Shown here: in pieces, positions 55,021 through 63,592 of the stretch
Position numbering within the stretch: position 1 is the first letter of the stretch
Layout: the number at the start of each line of letters is the position of its first letter
Made by a program: the position numbers and the translations under genes
Source: Microbulbifer sp. HZ11
Lineage (GTDB): Bacteria; Pseudomonadota; Gammaproteobacteria; Pseudomonadales; Cellvibrionaceae
Length of the DNA stretch: 64,000 bases
NCBI RefSeq assembly: GCF_000708675.1
Contig: NZ_JELR01000002.1
Coordinates: 1,628,228-1,692,227 of the forward strand
Direction: 5' to 3'
The notes under the pieces: model-generated
Told to the model about the DNA's origin: nothing
Databases searched by the model: none
What the model saw: only the letters and a program-made list of their open reading frames with translations

Positions 55021-56308
55021 AAAATCACTTGAGAGCTACTGCGCTCCGCGCTTTGGCGGTCGGCGGTGCTGGAGCGCCAGCCCGGGCGTCTCCTCACGCA
55101 CTTTAAGTGCGCTGCGGGCGCTGTGCTCCGGCGCTCACCAAATCGCGTTCGCTCGCGACGCTCTCAAGCGATTTTTATTCGGTTTAGTGTTCGTGGTATC
55201 GCCAGTGGTTAACGCCGCGGTATTGCCCGAAGAGCGCGCGGATACCCTGTATCACAGTTACAGTGGCGGTGGGGTTACCATTGATGGCCCTTCGATACTG
55301 GTGCGAAAAAATATCGGTAATACGGTTTCTCTGTCCGCCAACTATTACGTGGATATGATTTCTGGCGCCTCCATTGATGTGCAGGCCACGGCCAGTCGTT
55401 ACACCGAGCAGCGGGACGAATTCTCTCTGGGTGCGGATTATCTGGTGGATAAAACCACCATGAGTCTGAATTACACCAATTCCAGCGAAAATGACTACCA
55501 GGCGGAAACGGTTGGTTTTGGTATTTCCCAGGATTTTTTTGGCGACCTCAGTACCCTGTCCATGCGTGCCACCTATGGCAGCGACGATGTGATGCGTAAT
55601 GGCGACGAGAATTTTCTTGAGCACGCGGAACACCGCCGTTATTCCCTGGGCTGGAGTCAGATCCTGACCACCAAGTTGATCGCGGAGCTGAGTGTCGAGA
55701 CAGTGTCCGATGAAGGTTTCCTGAATAACCCCTACCGTAGCGTGCGTTATCTCGATCCAAATTCCGGCACCGGGTTCAGCTACCAAGCTGAACTTTACCC
55801 AAGCACTCGCAATAGCGATGCGGTGGCTCTGCGCGCAAAATATATGTTGCCCTATCGCGCCGCGGTTAAGACCGAGTACCGCCGTTATGCCGACAGTTGG
55901 GGAATCGAGGCGGATAACCTGGAGTTTCGCTACACCCATCCACTGGAAAGCGAAAACCTGATCCTTGAAGGCAAGCTGCGTTTTTACAAGCAGGACGGAG
56001 CAGATTTTTACAGTGACCTTTTCCCCTACGTGAATGCCACCAATTTCCGCGCGCGGGATAAAGAACTGAGTGATTTCAGCAGCACCGCGATCGGCTTAGG
56101 CGTCGCCTATCAGGTGCCCGAACGCTGGGCGCTGTTCAATCGCAAGAATACCCTGAATTTCTATTGGGACTACATTCTGTTCGATTACGAGAACTTCCAC
56201 GATGTGCGCGTACATCAAGGTGGCGACAGTAGCTACCTGCCCGGTGAGGAGCCGGCATATAGCTTCAATGCCCATGTAGTACGGGCGTTCTGGTCCATGT
56301 GGTTTTAA
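55007..56308 (+). CDS. DUF3570 protein with in-frame palindromic insertion
   Basis: 433 aa from GTG 55007, preceded by AGGAGG with 5 bases between; no ATG serves. N-terminus MAATKKSL, then 47 residues (8-54) encoded by a 141-bp palindrome, then KRFLFGLVFVVSPVVNA, a normal-looking signal core. The body is a beta-rich outer-membrane-like protein. Residues 116-122, DMISGAS, fit the ApbE flavinylation pattern Dxx[ST]GA[ST]. Normal family members lack the extra N-terminal stretch. The insertion may have been tolerated because it keeps the frame, yet export efficiency is uncertain. Confidence 0.8.
   Translation: MAATKKSLESYCAPRFGGRRCWSASPGVSSRTLSALRALCSGAHQIAFARDALKRFLFGLVFVVSPVVNAAVLPEERADTLYHSYSGGGVTIDGPSILVRKNIGNTVSLSANYYVDMISGASIDVQATASRYTEQRDEFSLGADYLVDKTTMSLNYTNSSENDYQAETVGFGISQDFFGDLSTLSMRATYGSDDVMRNGDENFLEHAEHRRYSLGWSQILTTKLIAELSVETVSDEGFLNNPYRSVRYLDPNSGTGFSYQAELYPSTRNSDAVALRAKYMLPYRAAVKTEYRRYADSWGIEADNLEFRYTHPLESENLILEGKLRFYKQDGADFYSDLFPYVNATNFRARDKELSDFSSTAIGLGVAYQVPERWALFNRKNTLNFYWDYILFDYENFHDVRVHQGGDSSYLPGEEPAYSFNAHVVRAFWSMWF
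55023..55173. repeat. Palindromic repeat element D, inside the DUF3570 gene
   Basis: Ends AATC[A/G]CTTGAGAGC and complement (55023-55036, 55160-55173); CTTGAGAGC/GCTCTCAAG pair perfectly at 55028 and 55168. The middle has the perfect inner palindrome CGCACTT-T-AAGTGCG. The stretch 55028-55168 is 141 bp, 47 codons without a stop. Confidence 0.75.
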
Positions 56309-56491
56309 TTGTTCGAAATCAGACGGCGTCCGCAGATTGGGGGATTGGTTCTACCGCTGCGGCGCGTCTTATCTTGTCACCCCGCTGATTATTGTTGTAT
56401 TTTTTCCAACCAACACAATAAGTGATCGGGCGTGACCCTCAGTAGTCGTACTAGTGGTTTGATACTGCTAGCGAGCTGCCGTCGCGTCCGG

Positions 56492-56508
56492 CCCCGCACA
56501 ATGCGGGG
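56492..56508 (+). promoter_or_regulatory. Hairpin in the leader of the TonB receptor gene
   Basis: CCCCGCA-CAA-TGCGGGG, 22 bases before the ATG at 56530. No T-run follows, so it is not a terminator. It may shape the 5' end of the mRNA and affect translation. Confidence 0.35.
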
Positions 56509-56529
56509 ATCAGCGATGACGAACTGCCT

Positions 56530-59280
56530 ATGCTCAAGACCTACCGCAGGTCAATGTTCGCCCGAATTCTGGCGGCGCAGCTTGGGGCCATTCCGGCCGG
56601 CCTCGCTATTGCCGAAACCCAGGCTCAGGATCCGGTTCGCACCGCTCCCGCGCTCTATACTTTCCAGCTTCCCGCCCAGCTCCTTGAGCAGTCACTGCTG
56701 GCATTTTCCCGTGAGACCGGACTTGCCGTTATGGTCGGAGCGCAAGGCCATTCCCATCTCGAAGCGCCGGCGCTTACCGGGGTTTTCAGTGTTGACGAAG
56801 CCATGAGTCGATTGCTGGCAGACTCCGGTCTGCGGTATCGCCGGGTAGACGGGCAGGGGATTGTCATTCTGCCTGCTTCGGAAAAGTCCCCTGCGCCGGT
56901 AATCGAAACCGTTGTGCAGGAGGAAGCTCGCCCCTTACTGGAAGAGATTGAGGTAATCGCCAGCAAACGTCGCACAAACCTGCAGCGCACACCCATGACG
57001 GTGACAGCGCTACACAGTGGGCTGTTGCAGGAGCGCAATATCGACAGTCTCGAAGCTCTGGCTGCAGAAGTGCCAAGCCTGCAGGTGACCCGCAACGGCG
57101 ATCACACCGCCTCCATGCTGTATCTGCGCGGTGTCGGCTCCGACAATCACACGGAGGCTGGTGACTCCGGGGTGGCCACCCATGTGGATGGAATCTTTAG
57201 CAGCCGTGTGCAGGGCTCGGCGGTATTGCTATACGACCTGGATCGGGTGGAAGTATTACGCGGCCCCCAGGGAACGCTGTTTGGCCGCAACTCCACCGGG
57301 GGAGTCATCAATTATCACACTGCCCGACCGGAGCGCGAGTGGTCGGCTGAGTTCAGTACATCCATGGGAAGTTTCCAGGAGCAGAAGCTGAATGCGGTGG
57401 TCAATGCCCCGCTCACGGAGGGTTGGGCTCTGCGCTGGGCGGCAGTCCGGCATCTCGCAGACAGTCCCATCGAATACAGTGAAGACTCGGTCTTTGCGCG
57501 CGCTGCGGATCGCTATAACAATACAGACCTGTTCAGTTACCGCCTCAGTTCCGCGTGGCAGCGCGAGGGGTTATTTAACTGGTGGTTGAGCTACGAGCGC
57601 TTCGAAGACCGGGGTGCGGGCAGTCTCCCCATCGTTGATTACGACACCCCGGTGACCATCGACACCCCCGGCCGTACACAGCTCGACCAGGACGCCTGGC
57701 GCAGTCGTCTGGAAGTGCAGTTGCCGGCTGCGCACACCCTTAGCTATATCAATGGCTACGGAATTACCCGGCGCAGTCAGGACTGGGATGCGGACCGCAC
57801 AGGCCCTGTGGGCAGTGAAACCGACCCCGCACACTATCACCAGAGTAACCGCACCATCTGGTCGCGCTATCGCGCCCGCCAGCACGAGCTGCAGCTAAAA
57901 AACAGTGACGACCAGCAACTGCGTTGGCTATTGGCATATTTTCAGTTTGCGGAAAAAAATGCCATTCGCTTTGATTTAGAGCACCAGCTGGCCAATGGAA
58001 GTGGATGGGGTGGCGCGCCCGCTCACAGTTTTCAGCAACCGGATCGCGGTACCCGTATGAGTGCGGTATATGGGCAGCTGGATTACGACATCAATGAAAA
58101 CTGGCAGGTGAGCGCTGGCGCCCGCAGCGGGCGCGATCAGCGCTACGATCGCGGTGGAAGAAATATCGCCTGTCCCGACCTGATCCGATCCGATCGTGGG
58201 GGAATACTCGGCGATATCGCTGTAAACGAAGCCTCCGCAGCCGAAGATCAATGCTACGTGGCCAACTATAACGACGTGGACCGGGCCTGGCGGAGCACCA
58301 CCGTCATGACGCGTCTCGGTTACCAGCCCAGTGACGACGCCCTACTGTACTTGCTTTACGCCGAAGGGTTTAAACCCGGTATTGTGCAGGATGGTGCACC
58401 CCTGCAAGGTGAATACGAGGGGGCGAGTGACCCGGATTATCAGTCTGCGCTGGCTGCCCTGATTCGCCGCAATAATAACGGCGCCGCCTATGTTGGCCCG
58501 GAGACCAGCGCCAATGTGGAGCTGGGCTTCAAGCTGGGCCTTTTGGATGGTGCCATGACCTTGAATGGTGCCCTTTTCAATACCTGCTATCGCGACCTTC
58601 AGGTTTCCGGGATTGCCGTAGAAGAAGACGGCACCGAACTGATTCGCAGCACCAACGCCCCCAGCGCGACCATTCGCGGCCTCGAACTCGAATTGAACTG
58701 GGCTCCGGGGCGCAACGGCCGGGTCAGCGGATTCCTGTCCTGGCTGGACGCGCGTTACGACCATTTCCTCGCCGTGGACAACGAGTACCCGAACCACGGC
58801 CAGACCTGGAACCCCAGTGCCGACAACCCGGCGCTTCCCAACCTGGTGGACTTCAGTGGTAACCACCTGAAGCAGGTGCCTGGCCTCAGCCTGGGGGTCA
58901 ATTACCGCTACGGTTTCGCTCTTTCAGATCGGCTGCGCGCAACCGCACGTGCCGGCCTGCGCTACACCACCAGCATGTACTTCGATGAGGCCAACCGCGG
59001 CAACCGTTCGGGATGGATACTGGAAAATGCGACCGGCCAATGGGTGCAGGATCCCGCCGGTGCTACCCGTGATTTTGACCGCCGTGATACGGCAACGCTG
59101 TTGAGTGCGGGTGTGAAGCTACAGCCGGTGGATGGTAATTGGTGGTTGGATGTGTTTGGCGACAATCTGACAAACACCTTGCTGGCCAGCGATGTCCACG
59201 AGGCCGATGTGGCCGCTCCCGCCTACTACTACAGTCCACCCCGCACCTTCGGCTTGCGTCTGGGCCTGCATTTTGATTGA
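56530..59280 (+). CDS. TonB-dependent receptor with STN signalling domain
   Basis: 916 aa. Signal peptide, then an STN/secretin-type domain (about 40-115, LEQSLLAFSRETGLAVMV; LTGVFSVDEAMSRLLADSGLRYR) as in FecA-type transducers. A TonB-box-like EEIEVIAS leads into the plug (MTVTALHSGLLQERNIDSLEALAAEVPSL; GPQGTLFGRNSTGGVIN) and a 22-strand barrel ending FGLRLGLHFD. Two starts, 56530 and 56554, are possible. The ECF sigma and FecR genes follow, so ligand uptake probably switches the operon on. The ligand (siderophore or saccharide) is unknown. Confidence 0.9.
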   Translation: MLKTYRRSMFARILAAQLGAIPAGLAIAETQAQDPVRTAPALYTFQLPAQLLEQSLLAFSRETGLAVMVGAQGHSHLEAPALTGVFSVDEAMSRLLADSGLRYRRVDGQGIVILPASEKSPAPVIETVVQEEARPLLEEIEVIASKRRTNLQRTPMTVTALHSGLLQERNIDSLEALAAEVPSLQVTRNGDHTASMLYLRGVGSDNHTEAGDSGVATHVDGIFSSRVQGSAVLLYDLDRVEVLRGPQGTLFGRNSTGGVINYHTARPEREWSAEFSTSMGSFQEQKLNAVVNAPLTEGWALRWAAVRHLADSPIEYSEDSVFARAADRYNNTDLFSYRLSSAWQREGLFNWWLSYERFEDRGAGSLPIVDYDTPVTIDTPGRTQLDQDAWRSRLEVQLPAAHTLSYINGYGITRRSQDWDADRTGPVGSETDPAHYHQSNRTIWSRYRARQHELQLKNSDDQQLRWLLAYFQFAEKNAIRFDLEHQLANGSGWGGAPAHSFQQPDRGTRMSAVYGQLDYDINENWQVSAGARSGRDQRYDRGGRNIACPDLIRSDRGGILGDIAVNEASAAEDQCYVANYNDVDRAWRSTTVMTRLGYQPSDDALLYLLYAEGFKPGIVQDGAPLQGEYEGASDPDYQSALAALIRRNNNGAAYVGPETSANVELGFKLGLLDGAMTLNGALFNTCYRDLQVSGIAVEEDGTELIRSTNAPSATIRGLELELNWAPGRNGRVSGFLSWLDARYDHFLAVDNEYPNHGQTWNPSADNPALPNLVDFSGNHLKQVPGLSLGVNYRYGFALSDRLRATARAGLRYTTSMYFDEANRGNRSGWILENATGQWVQDPAGATRDFDRRDTATLLSAGVKLQPVDGNWWLDVFGDNLTNTLLASDVHEADVAAPAYYYSPPRTFGLRLGLHFD

Positions 59281-59382
59281 GCAGCGAAAAAATTCTTCAC
59301 ACAGGGGGGACGTTCTCCCCTGTCCACCCGTTCTAACGACGAGAGTAGTATCCGATAACAAAAACAATGGTGATGAGAACCC

Positions 59383-59967
59383 ATGGCGACAGCGTTGGCG
59401 AGTCCGATGACGAGCGATAGCGACGACCCGAAAGCGCCCGGGATCGCAAGGGACCTGGATTTCTACTACCGTGAGTATCAGCAGGAGCTGTGCCGGTATG
59501 CGGTGAGTAAATTCGGTCTGTCATACAGTGAAGCGGAGGACCTGGTGCAGGAAGCATTTGCCCGTATGGCACCGCAGTTGCAGGACGGTGATATCGAGCA
59601 TGTACGCGCTTTTCTGTACCGGTCTGTTCACAATGCAACCATAGATGCATTGCGCAAGGGCCAGGTCCGTGAAAGCTATGCACAATCCGTCCAGGATGAC
59701 CCCGATCGCGAACAGGACAGTCGTAGCCCCGAACGGGTTGCGGCCAGTCGTCAGTTCCTCAGCCTGATCAGTCGCGCCCTGTGGAATATGCCCCACAAAC
59801 GTCGCCGACTCCTGTTAATGAACCGTGTCGACGGGCTTTCTTACGCAGAAATCGCGCGTCGGGAAGGCCTCTCTGCCACGGTTGTGAAGAAACACGTGGC
59901 CAAAGCACTCGCGGGGTGTCAGGAAGCTCTGCGGGTCAATGGTGCTAAGTACGGTGGAGAATCATGA
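59383..59967 (+). CDS. ECF RNA polymerase sigma factor, FecI type
   Basis: 194 aa. Region 2 (LSYSEAEDLVQEAFARMA...FLYRSVHNATIDALRK) and region 4 (NMPHKRRRLLLMNRVDGLSYAEIARREGLSATVVKKHVAKAL). ATG 59383 has GGTGATGAG upstream; ATG 59407 is an alternative. Its stop TGA overlaps the fecR start. With FecR and the upstream receptor it forms a cell-surface signalling set. Confidence 0.92.
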   Translation: MATALASPMTSDSDDPKAPGIARDLDFYYREYQQELCRYAVSKFGLSYSEAEDLVQEAFARMAPQLQDGDIEHVRAFLYRSVHNATIDALRKGQVRESYAQSVQDDPDREQDSRSPERVAASRQFLSLISRALWNMPHKRRRLLLMNRVDGLSYAEIARREGLSATVVKKHVAKALAGCQEALRVNGAKYGGES

Positions 59968-61010
59968 TGGCGACTGGTAACAGTCATCCGCAAACCGATA
60001 TCCGGCAGACCGAAGCGGAAGCCCGCGAGTGGTTTATGCTACAGGCCGAGCGCCCGCTGTATGCCGGCGAGCAGGCCGCGTTCGAAGTTTGGATGCAGCA
60101 ACCGCACAACCGTAACGCCTTTCAACAGCTGGAGCAGATAGATCGCGGCCTGGCCGTTCTGTCGGCAACTGAAGAGGGCGCACGACTGCGCCAACCCGGC
60201 GCACTACTCAGCTTTTTTCAAAACCTGAGAAGTTATTTTGGTGTTAGCCCGCTGAGTGGTCTCGTATTTGCGTGCACACTGATGCTAGCCGTTGGCGTTG
60301 TATATCTGGCGTCCTGGCAGAATCACGGCGAGTCCACAACGGGCTACGTCTCGGAGCTCGCACAAATCCGCGAGATCACCTTGCCGGACGGCACCAGAGT
60401 AACGCTCGGCGGTGACTCCGCGATCGAGACCGATTTCCGCAGTGCTGCGCGCAACGTGAAACTACTGCGCGGCCAAGCGTTTTTTGACGTCAGTAAAGAC
60501 CCTGAGCGCCCGTTCTTTGTGCATGCGCAAGGCGCCGAGGTGCGGGTGGTCGGCACCCGCTTTGATGTAAACGCCGGCAACAAAATGAATCCGGCGGTAA
60601 AGGTAACCGTGGAACAAGGCATTGTTGACGTGGCAGCCAGGTCGCCGGGGCAGCAGGGCCCGGCAGCGACTGGCAAGGTGCGACTGACCGCTGGCCAGCA
60701 GGTGAATGTGCGTGAAGATCAGGTCAGCCGGATCACTAAGGTCGATGCTGCCCAGGTTGCGGGTTGGCGTCAGGGCAAGTTCAGCTACCGGGACGCGCCA
60801 CTTTCCGAGATAGTGGCCGATGCCAATCGTTACCGCAAACAGCGCATCGTGATTGGCACACCGGAACTGGCGGACCTGCGCGTAACCACCGCCTTTACCG
60901 CAGATCAGGCCGACACACTGGTTGCCATGCTCGAGCAGTCGCTGCCGGTGCGCGTTTTTCGGGAACCGGACGGGCGCGTGATAATCTGGCCCGGCAACGT
61001 GGAAAGCTGA
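59964..61010 (+). CDS. FecR-type anti-sigma / signal transducer
   Basis: 348 aa. Cytoplasmic N-terminal domain (EAREWFMLQAERPLYAGEQAAFEVWMQQ) that holds the sigma factor, one membrane helix (about 95-118, LVFACTLMLAVGVVYLASW), then the FecR periplasmic domain (EITLPDGTRVTLGGDSAIETDF; GQAFFDVSKDPERPFFVHAQGAEVRVVGTRFDV) and a C-terminal STN-like part. An ATG directly after the first gives the same protein less one residue. A terminator closes the operon. Confidence 0.93.
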   Translation: MMATGNSHPQTDIRQTEAEAREWFMLQAERPLYAGEQAAFEVWMQQPHNRNAFQQLEQIDRGLAVLSATEEGARLRQPGALLSFFQNLRSYFGVSPLSGLVFACTLMLAVGVVYLASWQNHGESTTGYVSELAQIREITLPDGTRVTLGGDSAIETDFRSAARNVKLLRGQAFFDVSKDPERPFFVHAQGAEVRVVGTRFDVNAGNKMNPAVKVTVEQGIVDVAARSPGQQGPAATGKVRLTAGQQVNVREDQVSRITKVDAAQVAGWRQGKFSYRDAPLSEIVADANRYRKQRIVIGTPELADLRVTTAFTADQADTLVAMLEQSLPVRVFREPDGRVIIWPGNVES

Positions 61011-61037
61011 ATCCAGGCTAGCGAAAGTGCTCACTTA

Positions 61038-61064
61038 AATGCCCGGAAAATCCGGGCATTTTTA
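61038..61064 (+). terminator. Rho-independent terminator of the receptor-sigma-FecR operon
   Basis: AATGCCCGGA (61038-61047), loop AAA, TCCGGGCATT (61051-61060), then TTTTA. Lies 27 bases past the fecR stop. Confidence 0.9.
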
Positions 61065-61235
61065 TACCTAAAAAAAGATTGCCAGCCTTCTTAAACGCCT
61101 CTAAAGTTCGCCGGCTTTCCCGGTGAGCCCGAAAGTCCGGCCGGCTTCAACCCTCCCTACCTAGTGCTCACCCCGCCGCTGCCATGTTCCCAGTGGCAGT
61201 GAAACCGCTCTGTTTTGGCCATTCCCGGTGGGCGC

Positions 61236-62075
61236 ATGTTCAGTTATCGACACGGTTTTCACGCCGGCAACTTTGCCGATGTGCTCAAGCATCATGTGCA
61301 AGTGGAAATTATTTCCTACCTAAAAAAGAAAGAAGCTCCTTTCGACTACATCGACACCCATGCCGGTTCCGGACTCTATCGTCTGCAGTCCGCGATGGCG
61401 CAGAAGAATCAGGAGTACCTCAATGGCATTGGCAAGCTTTACGGAAAAGAAGAGATACCGGCACTGGCTCCCTATCTGAATGTGGTTTCCGGACTGAACG
61501 CCGAAGGCAGTCTATCTCGCTACCCCGGTTCGCCCTGGGTCGCGGCACAATTGTTGCGGCCTCAGGACCGGGGCTGGCTGTTTGAGCTGCACCCCGGCGA
61601 AGTGGAAAACCTGCGCGAGAATTTTCGCGGCAATAAACAATGCCGGGTGCGGGAAGAAGATGGCTTTCAGGGTTTGGCCGCGCTGTTGCCAACCCGGTCC
61701 CGCCGGGCTCTTATTCTGATTGACCCTCCCTATGAGCAGAAGGCGGACTACCAGCGGGTTATTTCCGCGTTATCACTGATCCACCGCAAGATGGCTACCG
61801 CCACAGTGGCACTCTGGTATCCGGTGGTTGCGCGCCGCCAGATTGATTTACTGGTACAACAGATAGCGTCGTCGGGGATTCGCAAGATTGATCGCTACGA
61901 GCTCGGCGTGCGCACCGATAGCGAAGGGCACGGGATGACGGCCTCAGGAATGATTGTGGTAAATCCGCCGTGGACTTTGCGGGAGCAGATGGAAGTATTG
62001 TTGCCGGAATTGGCTGAGCGCTTGAGTGAGGATGGTGGTCTTCACTATCGGTGTGAGGTTTTGGTGGGTGAATAG
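61236..62075 (+). CDS. rlmJ: 23S rRNA (adenine2030-N6)-methyltransferase RlmJ
   Basis: 279 aa, same length as the E. coli enzyme. Methylates A2030 of 23S rRNA with SAM. N-terminal MFSYRHGFHAGNFADVLKH, SAM loop IDTHAGSGLY, and catalytic DPPYE motif are present. ATG 61236 is chosen by homology; the frame opens 7 codons earlier without similarity. Confidence 0.95.
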   Translation: MFSYRHGFHAGNFADVLKHHVQVEIISYLKKKEAPFDYIDTHAGSGLYRLQSAMAQKNQEYLNGIGKLYGKEEIPALAPYLNVVSGLNAEGSLSRYPGSPWVAAQLLRPQDRGWLFELHPGEVENLRENFRGNKQCRVREEDGFQGLAALLPTRSRRALILIDPPYEQKADYQRVISALSLIHRKMATATVALWYPVVARRQIDLLVQQIASSGIRKIDRYELGVRTDSEGHGMTASGMIVVNPPWTLREQMEVLLPELAERLSEDGGLHYRCEVLVGE

Positions 62076-62147
62076 GTGCGGGCTTCGCGCTGCTGGCGCG
62101 CTCGTTGCAAATCGCTTCGCGATTAGTCGAACCGCGGTGGTAGTGTC

Positions 62148-62169
62148 CCAAGTGCATCCATGCACTTGG
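62148..62169. repeat. Small palindrome with CATCCATG core
   Basis: CCAAGTG-CATCCATG-CACTTGG, a 7-bp perfect stem around the same CATCCATG core seen in elements A and C. It lies in a GC-rich stretch between rlmJ and the tRNA remnant, perhaps part of a fifth, less regular copy of the repeat family. Confidence 0.5.
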
Positions 62170-62225
62170 CCCTTCGGGTGCCTTCGGCAGACCAAAACGC
62201 TCCCGGCGTTTTGTCAACCGCATCC

Positions 62226-62283
62226 GGGCACCATACAAAAAAGGCCCCATCCTTGCGGATGGGGCCTTTTTTGTATGGTGCCC
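62226..62283. terminator. Very long perfect palindrome with terminator core
   Basis: GGGCACCATACAAAAAAGG... forms a 27-bp perfect stem with loop TTGC (arms 62226-62252 and 62257-62283). The inner part AAAAAAGGCCCCATCC/GGATGGGGCCTTTTTT is a bidirectional terminator. It overlaps the CCA end of the tRNA remnant on the minus strand and would end both that tRNA transcript and rlmJ. Confidence 0.8.
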
Positions 62284-62300
62284 AGAGGCGGAATCGAAAC
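62276..62300 (-). pseudogene. tRNA 3'-end remnant, probable attachment site
   Basis: The minus strand reads GTTTCGATTCCGCC then TCTGGGCACCA: the T-loop (TTCGATT), the T-stem 3' strand, the acceptor strand and an encoded CCA. It resembles the end of tRNA-Phe of gammaproteobacteria. The matching 5' acceptor strand, D-arm and anticodon arm are missing from the next 80 bases, so this is a fragment such as site-specific integrases leave at one end of an island. Confidence 0.6.
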
Positions 62301-62479
62301 ATTTTCTGGAGATCCTACGGTGTCTACATATTGAGCAGTTGGTCCTGTGGATAACCACGGGTGTAACCACAGATTAGCTATGTCCTCGAATTTGCAAGAT
62401 CAGCCACTCTACTACCAGACAAGCTCTACTACTGAATTGTAGCAATTTCCGCCAACGAAGCTTCGCTATTCACCGATGC

Positions 62480-63592
62480 TTAGTTGCCCTGATGCTGGAT
62501 CCTCTCAAACAGGATTTCGGCGGTCCGCTTTGCTTCGGCGTGCTGCTCTGAGCTAATTGGGTCCAATTCCACGCCGTCTCGGCCATCAACAAACATCGGG
62601 CCCCCGATGTCATCATCATAAAGGGAACCGTCCTCGTGAATCGCGTAATGCGCGCTCTTTGATAAGTCAGTGCCAACCAACTGGGACAGGTAGACCCAGG
62701 ACCAGCTCCTGACTAGGTCCTCGCGATCATATGCTTCAATCAATTCCAGCATTGCCTCCGTGTTGCCACATTCGGCAGCAATCGTAAGCCAATATTTCGC
62801 GCCCGATGTATGCCCAATTTGTTCAGCGATCGCTGCAATCTCCGCAGGGTCCACGTCAACGTTTTGGTATGACTGGTCAAAGAAGGTGGGATCTCCAAAT
62901 TTTGCTGCTAAATCGAGGAGTGCCAGAGGGACACTCTGGCGTCCAGCTTCACGGAGGTGGTGCTTGTGCTTCATTGCTCGGTTGAGGCTTGTCTCATAAG
63001 CATCGGCCCACTCCTTTTCTGTCCCAGCTAGAGTACGCCCTTGTTGAACTTGCTCAAACCAGTAGGCGCTTCCTTCACTTACCTGCCAATGGGAAGTTTC
63101 GGAGGAATAAATCAATGCGAGCGCATAGTTCGCGTTGCCATTATCTTTGGCAGCAGCTTTCTCAAGCCCGTTTAGTAGCAGCGTGTTGGCCCAGTCTGGA
63201 TCGCTGTAGTCAAAAGGTGACACGTCCGAAGCATCTAAGTATTCGGAATATATTGAAAACTCGTCACGCATCGAGTTTATGAGATCTAAAATATTTACGG
63301 CTCCAACACGCTTTACGGCTAAGAATGCCTGGAGTCCAGATGCTGCTAAGGTAGCGGTCTCAGATGGATAGCCAAGTTCAATAAAGCGTCGCGGCAGGTC
63401 TTCAGCTTTCGGGGGAATAGGGTTGTCAGATTCTGTGTGCAGCGTGAAAACCATCTCGGATTTGAATGCCGCATAGGAGTTGAAGCCGATCGAAGCGGCA
63501 AGAAGCTCGTAGATATGTGATTTTTTAAGCGAGAAACCAACACTGGATTGAAGGTGTTGTTGCGCAGCATGCGCAAGCTCTTTAAGGGTCAT
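62480..63592 (-). CDS. Unrecognised protein in putative island
   Basis: 370 aa; ATG 63592 with GAAAGG upstream. No signal peptide or membrane helix. The N-terminal part (TLKELAHAAQQHLQSSVGFSLKKSHIYELLAASIGFNSYAAFKSE) recurs in proteins from plasmids and islands, as I recall, without a known role. The middle has SEL1/TPR-like helical pairs (GNANYALALIYSS; AMLELIEAYDREDL). Base composition appears lower in GC than in the neighbours, in keeping with transfer. Confidence 0.6.
   Translation of the reverse strand: MTLKELAHAAQQHLQSSVGFSLKKSHIYELLAASIGFNSYAAFKSEMVFTLHTESDNPIPPKAEDLPRRFIELGYPSETATLAASGLQAFLAVKRVGAVNILDLINSMRDEFSIYSEYLDASDVSPFDYSDPDWANTLLLNGLEKAAAKDNGNANYALALIYSSETSHWQVSEGSAYWFEQVQQGRTLAGTEKEWADAYETSLNRAMKHKHHLREAGRQSVPLALLDLAAKFGDPTFFDQSYQNVDVDPAEIAAIAEQIGHTSGAKYWLTIAAECGNTEAMLELIEAYDREDLVRSWSWVYLSQLVGTDLSKSAHYAIHEDGSLYDDDIGGPMFVDGRDGVELDPISSEQHAEAKRTAEILFERIQHQGN

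Noticed and set aside
62340-62460. tRNA-like stretch on the minus strand (GGTAGTAGAG...CTTGCAAATTC)
   Set aside because: The supposed anticodon stem does not pair and no acceptor stem or T-arm is present, so it is not a functional tRNA; at most decayed sequence beside the attachment site.
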